From contig JAFWTK010000178.1 in the NCBI GenBank assembly GCA_017518935.1, forward strand, positions 1 through 42,527: a stretch of DNA of 42,527 nt, written 5' to 3'. The DNA is from Prevotella sp. (lineage in GTDB: Bacteria > Bacteroidota > Bacteroidia > Bacteroidales > Bacteroidaceae). Below are positions 16,074 through 23,182 of the stretch, piece by piece; position 1 is the first letter of the stretch; every line of letters starts with the position of its first letter. Both the position numbers and the translations under genes were made by a program. Below the pieces are notes generated by a model. That model was not told the origin of the DNA. It saw only the letters and a program-made list of their open reading frames with translations, and made no database searches.

Positions 16074-18137
16074 ATGAGAAAAGTGAAATGTGTTGCTATT
16101 GCCGCATTATTTGGACTGGCAACAAACTGTTGGGCTCAGCAGTCCACAGTCAAATCAACCGTCTGTAATCCAGATGGAACCGTGACCTTTAATTATCAGA
16201 ACGACTCTGCAAAGAGTGTATTGGTGGACGTCCAGTTTGCTGGGCGTAAGGAGATGACTCGTAATGCCGACGGGGTATGGACCGTGACCCTCGGGCCTGC
16301 CGCTCCCGACATGTATCCCTACTGCTTCGTCGTGGATGGCGTGAGTGTGATGGATCCCCAGAATCCGCTGTACTTCCCCAACGAGGGCTTCAAGAACAGT
16401 CTGCTGGAGATCAAGTCGAAGGACGGACTGCCCCACGACATCAAGGATGTGCCGCACGGACGTGTGGAGTATATCCATTATTATTCGAAGAGCCTCGGTG
16501 GCACCAACAATGCCATCGTCTATCTGCCGCCCAGTTATAACTCGATGGGCATGGGTGGCGGCGGCTTCAATATGGGAGCCGAGCAGAAGAAATATCCCGT
16601 GTTCTATCTCATCAGTGGTACGACCGACACCGAGGAGGTGTATCTGAAGGTGGGTCGTGTGAATTATATCCTCGACAACCTGATTGCCGAGAAGGCCGCC
16701 AAGGAAATGATCGTGGTGCTGCCCTACGGTAATCCCACGAAACTCCTGCCCGCTCCGAAGGATGGCGGTCCGCAGATGCAGTTCGGCAATGATGTGTTCA
16801 GCAAGGACCTCATCAACGATCTGATGCCTTATATCGAGAAGAACTACCGTACGGTGAATAATCGTGACAACCGTGCCATCGGCGGTTTCTCCCGTGGTGG
16901 CAACCAGGGCCTGCTCAATGGCCTGACGAACCTCGACAAGTTCTCTTATCTCTGCAGTTACAGTTCGTTCACCTCGACGGATATTCCCAATGTCTACGAC
17001 AATGCCGCCGAGACCAACAAGAAGATTCACCTCTTCTGGCTGGGTGTGGGCACCGACGACTTTCTTTATGGCAATGCCCGCGACTATATGGAGTTCCTCG
17101 ATACCAAGGGTATCAAGAGCGTGAAGGAGTTTACCACCGGCAAGTTTGGACACACGTGGATGAACGCCAAGTACTTCCTGACGAAGACCCTGCCGCTGCT
17201 GTTCAACAAGAAGGCTTCCGAAGAGGCCATGAAGAACGGGCAGCCTGCACCCGCCAAGACTGGCGAGGAACAGCAGTTCACACCTGGTGTGATGGCTCGT
17301 CTCTTCCCGCGTCCCATCATCTCGCCCGAATACTCCGATGAAGGCATCACCTTCCGTTGCAAGGCTCCCGAGGCCAGGAAGGTAGAACTGGAGTGCGAGA
17401 TGCTGCCGGAGAATATTGCCATGGAGCGTGACAGCGACGGAGTGTGGAGCACCACGCTGACCGATTATCTCTTTGACACCTTCGAGTATTGCTTCGTGGT
17501 GGACGGCACGCAGGTGGCCGACCCCAGCAATATGTATCTTGCCGCAGAAAAGGGCTTTAAGTACAGTGTGGCCGACAATCCCAAGTCGCCTTTCAATTTC
17601 GCCTCGATGGGTGAGATAGAGCACGGACGTGTTTCCTACGACTATGAGAGTAATGAGGCCTGGTACACCTCCGCGATGCAGGGACAGCAGGGCGGCGGTA
17701 TGTTTATGATGCCTACGATGATCCAGTTGGTTCCTGCCAAGGGCGAGACGATGGAGAGTTGGTTCAAGGTGGGTGGTGCCGATGCCATCGTCGACAAACT
17801 CGTTGCCGAAGGCAAGGCCAAGCCTTGTATCCTCACCACTAGTAGCATGGACTTCATGCAGGGTATGCCTGGCGGCGGTGGCGGTATGCCTGGCTTCCAG
17901 ATGGATGTGCTGAAAGCCGATGATTATCCCACTTGGGGTCTGCGCCGTGCAGCCCTCATCAAACTGCTTCTCGAGATTGCCAAGCGTCCAGCACCTCAGA
18001 TGGGTGGCTTCGGTGGTGGTCGTCCCGGTGGCGGCGGTGGTCGTCGTGGTGGCGGCGGTGGCTTCCCAGGCGGTGGCGGCTTCCCAGGTGGTGGCGGCTT
18101 CCCAGGTGGCGGTGGCTTCCCAGGCGGTGGTTTCTAG
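16074..18137 (+). CDS. Secreted CE1-type esterase with a second, truncated esterase module and a Gly-rich tail
   Basis: A 687-residue exported protein (signal peptide about residues 1-22, ending CWAQ). First module: an E-set/CBM48-like domain (about 25-130, with PYCFVVDGVSVMDPQNP), then a CE1 alpha/beta-hydrolase domain with nucleophile motif GGFSRGG (serine near residue 271), VGTDDF, and FGHTWMNAKYF supplying the histidine (near 358). CE1 members remove feruloyl or acetyl groups from xylan. Second module: another E-set domain (about 415-500, FEYCFVVDGTQVADPSN), then only the beginning of an esterase domain without Ser or His motifs. The C-terminus is low-complexity Gly/Arg/Phe/Pro. ATG 16074 is chosen over the in-frame TTG at 16068. 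Confidence 0.88.
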   Translation: MRKVKCVAIAALFGLATNCWAQQSTVKSTVCNPDGTVTFNYQNDSAKSVLVDVQFAGRKEMTRNADGVWTVTLGPAAPDMYPYCFVVDGVSVMDPQNPLYFPNEGFKNSLLEIKSKDGLPHDIKDVPHGRVEYIHYYSKSLGGTNNAIVYLPPSYNSMGMGGGGFNMGAEQKKYPVFYLISGTTDTEEVYLKVGRVNYILDNLIAEKAAKEMIVVLPYGNPTKLLPAPKDGGPQMQFGNDVFSKDLINDLMPYIEKNYRTVNNRDNRAIGGFSRGGNQGLLNGLTNLDKFSYLCSYSSFTSTDIPNVYDNAAETNKKIHLFWLGVGTDDFLYGNARDYMEFLDTKGIKSVKEFTTGKFGHTWMNAKYFLTKTLPLLFNKKASEEAMKNGQPAPAKTGEEQQFTPGVMARLFPRPIISPEYSDEGITFRCKAPEARKVELECEMLPENIAMERDSDGVWSTTLTDYLFDTFEYCFVVDGTQVADPSNMYLAAEKGFKYSVADNPKSPFNFASMGEIEHGRVSYDYESNEAWYTSAMQGQQGGGMFMMPTMIQLVPAKGETMESWFKVGGADAIVDKLVAEGKAKPCILTTSSMDFMQGMPGGGGGMPGFQMDVLKADDYPTWGLRRAALIKLLLEIAKRPAPQMGGFGGGRPGGGGGRRGGGGGFPGGGGFPGGGGFPGGGGFPGGGF
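18063..18134 (+). repeat. 18-base tandem repeat encoding FPGGGG
   Basis: Four units start at 18063, 18081, 18099 and 18117, each encoding FPGGGG (the last FPGGGF before the stop). They follow a longer Gly/Arg-rich stretch from about 18001. The unit is a multiple of three, so copy-number change would alter tail length without frameshift. Confidence 0.9.
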
Positions 18138-18177
18138 CCTGTCAGATTGCTAACATATAAATAAATATAGGATTAAA

Positions 18178-20796
18178 ATGAGAAAATTGATTTTGGCGGC
18201 CATGACCGCTATGATGGCCCTGACCAGTGCGTCGGCCCAGTACAAGTATGAATGGCAGAACCCGAAGATGCCTACGGCACAGCGTGTGGAGAGTCTGCTG
18301 AAAATGTTGACACCCGAAGAGAAGGTAGGACTGATGATGAACAAGTCCATCAGTATCGACCGTCTTGGCATCCCCTCCTACAACTGGTGGAGCGAGGCCT
18401 GTCACGGTGTGCGCCAGGGTGGCTATACCGTCTATCCGCAGCCGATAGGAATGGCCGCTGCCTTCAATGCGCAGTTGGTCTACGACGTGTTCTCGCAGGT
18501 ATCCGATGAGGCTCGTGCCAACTGGAACCGCAGTGACCATAATATCTTCAATGTGCCGATGGGCGTGACCTACTATCCCGGTAATCCCGAACTCACCTTC
18601 TGGTGCCCGAACGTCAATATCTTCCGTGATCCGCGATGGGGCAGAGGACAGGAGACCTGTGGTGAGGATCCCTATCTGAATGCCGTCCTCGGCGTACAGA
18701 CCGTACTCGGTATGCAGGGCAATGACGACCACTATTTCAAAACTCATGCCTGTGCCAAGCACTATGCCGTGCACAGCGGACCGGAGCCTCTGCGCCACTC
18801 GATGAATGTGGAGCCTACCAACCGTGACCTGTGGGAGACCTATCTGCCCGCTTTCAAGGCGTTGGTGAAGAAAGGCAACGTGCGTGAGGTGATGTGCGCC
18901 TACCAGCGCTTCGAGGGGAAACCCTGCTGCACCAGCGACCGTCTGCTCATCGATATCCTGCGCAACAAGTGGGGCTACGATGCCATCGTGCTCACCGACT
19001 GCGACGCAATCAACAATTTCTTCAACCGCGGACAGCATGAGACGCATAAGGACGGCCTCTCTGCCTCTGTCGATGCCGTGCTGAACGGTACCGACCTGGA
19101 GTGTGGCAAGGTGTTTATGTCGCTGACCGAAGGTCTGAAGCAGAACTTGATCAAAGAGAGTGACCTCGATGCACACCTGCGCAAGACCCTCACAGGTCGT
19201 TTCGAACTGGGTATGTTCGATCCCGCCGATATGCTGCCTTGGGCGAAACTCGGCCCTGAGGTCATCAGCAGCGAGAAGAACGACGAGATGGCTACGCAGG
19301 CTGCCCGTGAGTCGATGGTGCTGTTGGAGAACAAAGGCAATGTGCTGCCTCTCTCAAAGAGCATCAAGACCCTCGCCGTGCTGGGTCCGAATGCCGACGA
19401 TGTGGAACTCCTGAATGGTAACTACGGTGGCACACCTACCGACAACCACAAGCACTCGCTTCTGGAAGGTATCAAGAATGCCGTCCCCGGTGCGAAGATC
19501 ATCTATAACAAGGCTTGTGAGTTGAATGATGAATATACCACCGTACACCATATCCAAGACTTCAACGACGGTAAGGGTCTGTTCGTGGAATTCTGGAACA
19601 ACAAGAATCTGGAAGGTGATCCAGTGAAGAGCGACTACTATACCAATGAGTTCAACTTCTCCACCTTCGGAGCCTGGGGCTTTGCCGAAGGTGTCGACAA
19701 CGATAATCTCTCCGTACGCATCACAGGTAAGTACAAGGCTACTTTCACCGGTGAGATGAAGTACACCCTGAACACCGACAACGGCTACATCCTGAAGGTT
19801 AATGGTGAGGTCGTTGAGGAGAATAAGGGCGGTGGTCGTCGTGGTTTCGGAGGCTTCGGCTTCGGACGCCGTGGCGCCGACTACAAGGGTTTCCCCGTGG
19901 AGGCTGGCAAGACCTATGATGTCGTCATCGAATATCGTCGCGGTGACGGACAGTTCGCCATGCTCCGTGGTGACATCTGCGAGCGCAAACTCGCCGACTT
20001 CACCGACCTGGCAAAGGAAGTCAGTGTGGCTGACGCTATCATCATCATCGGCGGTATCTCTGCCCGTATGGAAGGCGAGGGTGGCGACAAGCAGACCATC
20101 GACCTGCCAGTGGTGCAGCAGTTGCTCGTGAAGGCGATGCACAAGACTGGCAAGCCCGTCATCTTCGTCAACTGCTCCGGTTCCGCCATTGCCTTCGGCC
20201 CTGTGGAGGGAGAGTACGATGCCCTGTTGCAGGCCTGGTATGCCGGTCAGGGTGGTGCCAAGGCACTTGCTGAGGTGCTCTTCGGCGACTTCAACCCCGG
20301 TGGCAAACTCCCTGTGACATTCTACCGTTCGAACGACGACCTGCCCGACTTCATGGACTACTCGATGAAGAACCGTACCTACCGTTACTTCACCGGTGTG
20401 CCCCAGTATGCTTTCGGCTATGGCTTGAGTTATACTTCGTTCAAGGTGGGTCAGGGTAAGTTGTCTGCCAAGACGATGAAGAAGGACGGCGGCAAGGTCA
20501 CGCTCACCGTGCCTGTCACCAATACTGGCAAGCGCGAGGGTACCGAGACCGTGCAGGTCTATGTGAAGCGTCTCGGTGATGAAGGCGCCCCCATCAAGGC
20601 CTTGAAGGGTTTCCAGAAACTGTCGTTGAAGCCCGGTGAGACCAAGACAGCCTCCATCACCCTCGACGGTGAGGCCTTCGAGTACTACGATGAGGCTATC
20701 GACGAACTTTCTACCAAGGCTGGCAGTTACAAGATCCTCTACGGCACATCGTCGCTCGACAATGATCTGAAGAGTTTCGACTTTGCTGTGAAATAA
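18178..20796 (+). CDS. Glycoside hydrolase family 3 beta-xylosidase/beta-glucosidase with PA14 insert
   Basis: An 872-residue exported enzyme (signal peptide residues 1-20, ending ASAQ). The N-terminal GH3 barrel includes DRLGIPSYNWWSEACHGVR, KHYAVHSGPEP, and the nucleophile region IVLTDCDAINNFF (Asp274). The C-terminal GH3 domain contains GEGGDKQTIDLP and is interrupted at about residues 468-601 by a PA14 domain (FVEFWNNKNLEG onwards), and a fibronectin-III-like domain closes the protein. This layout matches Prevotella Xyl3-type xylosidases. A Gly/Arg-rich insertion (about residues 550-568) sits in a PA14 loop. It lies 40 bases after the esterase gene and probably acts on its deacylated oligosaccharides; substrate is inferred. 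Confidence 0.92.
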   Translation: MRKLILAAMTAMMALTSASAQYKYEWQNPKMPTAQRVESLLKMLTPEEKVGLMMNKSISIDRLGIPSYNWWSEACHGVRQGGYTVYPQPIGMAAAFNAQLVYDVFSQVSDEARANWNRSDHNIFNVPMGVTYYPGNPELTFWCPNVNIFRDPRWGRGQETCGEDPYLNAVLGVQTVLGMQGNDDHYFKTHACAKHYAVHSGPEPLRHSMNVEPTNRDLWETYLPAFKALVKKGNVREVMCAYQRFEGKPCCTSDRLLIDILRNKWGYDAIVLTDCDAINNFFNRGQHETHKDGLSASVDAVLNGTDLECGKVFMSLTEGLKQNLIKESDLDAHLRKTLTGRFELGMFDPADMLPWAKLGPEVISSEKNDEMATQAARESMVLLENKGNVLPLSKSIKTLAVLGPNADDVELLNGNYGGTPTDNHKHSLLEGIKNAVPGAKIIYNKACELNDEYTTVHHIQDFNDGKGLFVEFWNNKNLEGDPVKSDYYTNEFNFSTFGAWGFAEGVDNDNLSVRITGKYKATFTGEMKYTLNTDNGYILKVNGEVVEENKGGGRRGFGGFGFGRRGADYKGFPVEAGKTYDVVIEYRRGDGQFAMLRGDICERKLADFTDLAKEVSVADAIIIIGGISARMEGEGGDKQTIDLPVVQQLLVKAMHKTGKPVIFVNCSGSAIAFGPVEGEYDALLQAWYAGQGGAKALAEVLFGDFNPGGKLPVTFYRSNDDLPDFMDYSMKNRTYRYFTGVPQYAFGYGLSYTSFKVGQGKLSAKTMKKDGGKVTLTVPVTNTGKREGTETVQVYVKRLGDEGAPIKALKGFQKLSLKPGETKTASITLDGEAFEYYDEAIDELSTKAGSYKILYGTSSLDNDLKSFDFAVK

Positions 20797-20799
20797 GTG

Positions 20800-22065
20800 A
20801 TGGAGCGGCTATGGAACAGGAACTACTGCAAGGTAATGGTGGCGAACTTCTCGCTGTTCTTTGCCTTCTACGTTCTCACCCCATTGCTGCCCCTCTACCT
20901 GAGTGAACATTTCGGAGCGACGAAGGATGTGATCGGGTTGGTGCTGTCCGGCTACACCGTGACCGCCCTGCTCTTCCGCCCGTTTAGCGGCTATGTAGTC
21001 GACTCGTTTTCAAGAAAGAAGGTGCTGATGCTTTGCTTCGGCACCTTCTCCATTTTCTTTGCCGGTTATCTGGCTGCCTCCACCTTATTATTATTTATGG
21101 TGGTCAGGACGCTGCATGGCGGACCCTTCGGAGCCCTGACGGTGGCCAACTCCACGGTAGCCATCGACGTGTTGCCGTCGAGTCGTCGTACGGAGGGCAT
21201 CGGCTACTACGGCCTGAGCAATAACCTCGCAATGGCCATTGCCCCCACCATCGGCATCTTCCTCTACAAACTGACCAACAGTTTCGAGGCCCTTTTCTGG
21301 CTCGCCCTCATCGTGGCCTGCCTCGGCTGGCTGGTGGACTCTACCGTCGACCTCAGGGACAAGAATCAAATGTATCAGAGGGACGGTTCTTCTGTTACAT
21401 CTTCTGCCGAGAAATGTAACAGAAGAACCGTCCCTCTGATACATCGAAGAACCGTCCCTCTGATACATCTTTCCTGGGACCGTTTCTTTCTGGTGAAGGG
21501 CTGGCTCTTAGGTCTGAACATGGTGGCTTTCGGTTTCAGTTTCGGTGTGCTGAGCAACTACCTGGCCATCTATGGCAAGGAAGTGCTGGGTATCACGGGT
21601 GGCACCGGTACCTACTTCATGCTCTGTTCCGTAGGTCTTATCCTCTCACGCCTCCAGGGCGGCAAGGCACTGCGTAAGGGGCGTCTCACCCACAATGCCG
21701 CCGAAGGGATGGTTATCTCTTTTATTGGCTATACCTTATTTATCGCTGCCCCGGGGTGGCTCGGCTATTACGGTTCCGCTTTGCTGATCGGTCTGGGCAA
21801 CGGTCATATGTGGCCCGCCTTCCAGAATATGACCATCAGTGTGGCCAGTAACAATCAGCGCGGCACTGCCAACTCGACCATCCTTATCTCATGGGACATC
21901 GGCATGGGACTTGGTATCCTCGTCGGAGGCATCGTCTCAGAACTCTTAGGCTACGCGGCTGCCTTCTGGACGGTGGTGTTGGTCAACGGTGCCGGTGTGC
22001 TCTGTTTCTTCCTTGCCACCAAGGCGTTCTTCCTCCGCCGCAACCTCAACGCGTCAGTCCATTAA
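20800..22065 (+). CDS. Major facilitator superfamily transporter carrying an in-frame repeat insertion
   Basis: A 421-residue polytopic inner-membrane protein of the usual 12-helix MFS size. The helix 2-3 loop includes RPFSGYVVDSFSRKK, matching the MFS motif A pattern, and helices are evident on both halves. The central cytoplasmic loop (residues about 191-223) is encoded by a palindromic repeat (reported separately). The start is 3 bases after the GH3 stop (GTG at 20797 is an alternative), so translation is likely coupled. Its place suggests uptake of released sugars, but MFS proteins of this type are also drug exporters, so the substrate is not known. Confidence 0.9.
   Translation: MERLWNRNYCKVMVANFSLFFAFYVLTPLLPLYLSEHFGATKDVIGLVLSGYTVTALLFRPFSGYVVDSFSRKKVLMLCFGTFSIFFAGYLAASTLLLFMVVRTLHGGPFGALTVANSTVAIDVLPSSRRTEGIGYYGLSNNLAMAIAPTIGIFLYKLTNSFEALFWLALIVACLGWLVDSTVDLRDKNQMYQRDGSSVTSSAEKCNRRTVPLIHRRTVPLIHLSWDRFFLVKGWLLGLNMVAFGFSFGVLSNYLAIYGKEVLGITGGTGTYFMLCSVGLILSRLQGGKALRKGRLTHNAAEGMVISFIGYTLFIAAPGWLGYYGSALLIGLGNGHMWPAFQNMTISVASNNQRGTANSTILISWDIGMGLGILVGGIVSELLGYAAAFWTVVLVNGAGVLCFFLATKAFFLRRNLNASVH
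21370..21468 (+). repeat. In-frame palindromic repeat insertion in the MFS gene
   Basis: A perfect 31-base inverted repeat (21370-21400 with 21414-21444) has a 13-base loop, and its last 23 bases are repeated directly at 21446-21468 with a 24-base period. The core is GGGACGGTTCTTCTGTTACA and its complement. The repeat encodes MYQRDGSSVTSSAEK then two copies of RRTVPLIH, in frame, between predicted helices 6 and 7. The core looks like REP/palindromic-unit sequences seen between genes in other bacteria (from memory). Confidence 0.92.
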
Positions 22066-22072
22066 AGCAGAA

Positions 22073-22094
22073 GTGCCGCCCTCAGGGGCAGCAC
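22073..22094. terminator. Hairpin between convergent MFS and dipeptidase genes
   Basis: GTGC-C-GCCC pairs with GGGC-A-GCAC around a four-base loop, with one internal mismatch. It occupies the middle of the 35-base gap between the two stop codons. A T-rich stretch follows on the plus strand; on the minus strand it is less clear. Confidence 0.55.
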
Positions 22095-22100
22095 CTCAGT

Positions 22101-22892
22101 TTATTTGTTTGCCAGTTTCTTTACTGGGAAGGTGAAGTATGTGTCGGGGAAGGGCTCATCCTTCAACGTGAAGTGCCACCACTCTGTTCTGAAGGGATTG
22201 AAACCGTGGCGGAGCATCGCCTGACGCAGGATCATACGGTTGGCAAACTGCTGGGCAGTGATGCTGCGACCCTTTGGCGACTTGCTGTTATCTCCCGTAT
22301 ATTCGCCTGTCTCTGGATTGCCGCAGAAGTCTGGATGACTCTCTGGACCGAACCAGTCGAAGGTACCGCCCATGTCGAGTTCCTTCTCCGTCGCCATATC
22401 GAAGAGTGTCAGGTCGAGGGTAGAGCCACGTGTATGACCGCTCCTCTCACAGATATACTCTTGAGGGAAGAGCACCTTCTTGTCGAGGTCGGGATAAAAG
22501 TAGGTCTTCATCAGTGTGTCTGGGATATCGGCTCCCCAGCGCATGAAGTGGTCCACACCCTTCTGTGGACGATAGGCATCGTAGATCTTCAAGCGATAGC
22601 CCAGTGCCTTCACGTCATCACTCACGGCGCGCAGGCTGTCGGCAGCCTGACGTGTTAGCAGGGCCGTGGACTCTTCGTAACCGTCGATGCGTGCCCCCAC
22701 GAAGTTGTATGTACCGAAATAACGGATTTCGAGGATGACATCAGGCACAACGTCTGTCACCGTCACAAACTGACTGGTGTCATCTGTTGCACTGACAGCC
22801 ACCGCCACATTACTCTTACGACAGCCCGTCAACACCGTGCCGCCCATCAGCAGCACCGCGGCTGCCGTCATACATAGTTTTCTGTGTTTCAT
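22101..22892 (-). CDS. D-alanyl-D-alanine dipeptidase (VanX/DdpX type), lipoprotein
   Basis: A 264-residue peptidase M15D family protein. The N-terminus is a lipoprotein signal with lipobox LTGC, so it should be membrane-anchored in the envelope rather than cytoplasmic like VanX of enterococci. VanX-type features are intact: IYDAYRPQKGVDHF, SGHTRGSTLDLTLFD (first zinc His and Asp), GTFDWFG, and EWWHFTL (catalytic Glu and last zinc His). No vanHA-type ligase or VanS/R pair is nearby, so a role in D-Ala-D-Ala scavenging or peptidoglycan turnover is more likely than vancomycin resistance. The frame is open upstream to 23153, but the ATG at 22890-22892 gives the lipoprotein signal. Confidence 0.9.
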   Translation of the reverse strand: MKHRKLCMTAAAVLLMGGTVLTGCRKSNVAVAVSATDDTSQFVTVTDVVPDVILEIRYFGTYNFVGARIDGYEESTALLTRQAADSLRAVSDDVKALGYRLKIYDAYRPQKGVDHFMRWGADIPDTLMKTYFYPDLDKKVLFPQEYICERSGHTRGSTLDLTLFDMATEKELDMGGTFDWFGPESHPDFCGNPETGEYTGDNSKSPKGRSITAQQFANRMILRQAMLRHGFNPFRTEWWHFTLKDEPFPDTYFTFPVKKLANK

Positions 22893-22916
22893 ATCTATCT
22901 TATATTGATTTGTGGA

Positions 22917-22948
22917 CAAAAGTACAAATAAGCGCGAAATAAAACAAA
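22917..22948 (-). promoter_or_regulatory. Promoter of the dipeptidase gene
   Basis: Minus-strand TTTG (22948-22945), 20 bases, then TACTTTTG (22924-22917), about 24 bases before the ATG. The remaining part of the 290-base divergent gap (22949-23097) holds no gene or other element that I can support. Confidence 0.75.
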
Positions 22949-23098
22949 TTAATTCCGAGTTATTTCGTTTTATAAGCGTAAAAATGCATATTTCTGCAGG
23001 AGCAACAATGTATTTCTGTTTTAAGGTGTGGGGAGATGCCGTTTTGATCTTGGATGATCGCCGTCGTGTGAGCAAGGATTTGCCATAACAATCTGTCA

Positions 23099-23133
23099 AA
23101 AAATCGGTCTGATGTTTGGTCAGTCCGATTTTT
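23099..23133. repeat. Inverted repeat surrounding a -33 box
   Basis: AAAAATCGG-T-CTGA (23099-23112) pairs with TCAG-T-CCGATTTTT (23120-23133) with one T-T mismatch and a 7-base loop. Flanking A and T runs give it the form of a two-way terminator, but no gene reads into it from either side. The loop contains the TTTG -33 box of the next promoter. Confidence 0.75.
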
Positions 23134-23146
23134 ATTCGTATCTTTG
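23115..23146 (+). promoter_or_regulatory. Promoter of the second esterase gene
   Basis: TTTG (23115-23118), 20 bases, then TATCTTTG (23139-23146), with the ATG at 23183. The -33 box lies in the loop of an inverted repeat, so access to it could be regulated. Confidence 0.8.
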
Positions 23147-23182
23147 CTCCCAAATGTGTATAATTTGAGTAGTTAATTAGGT

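Noticed and set aside
16155..17624. A 489-codon open frame on the minus strand.
   Set aside because: It is antisense to the CE1 esterase, which has a signal peptide, catalytic motifs and a promoter; the minus frame has none.
18142..19176. A 344-codon minus-strand open frame.
   Set aside because: It is antisense to the GH3 gene and has no recognisable motif.
21370..21468. Assembly error or frameshift in the MFS gene.
   Set aside because: The frame is kept throughout, both halves have normal helices, and the break lies in a natural loop; a true insertion is simpler.
22101..22892. Vancomycin resistance locus.
   Set aside because: Only a VanX-like gene is present; no D-Ala-D-Lac ligase, dehydrogenase or sensor-regulator pair is nearby.
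22893..23153. Upstream extension of the dipeptidase frame.
   Set aside because: It would bury the lipoprotein signal and runs across the promoter at 22917-22948.
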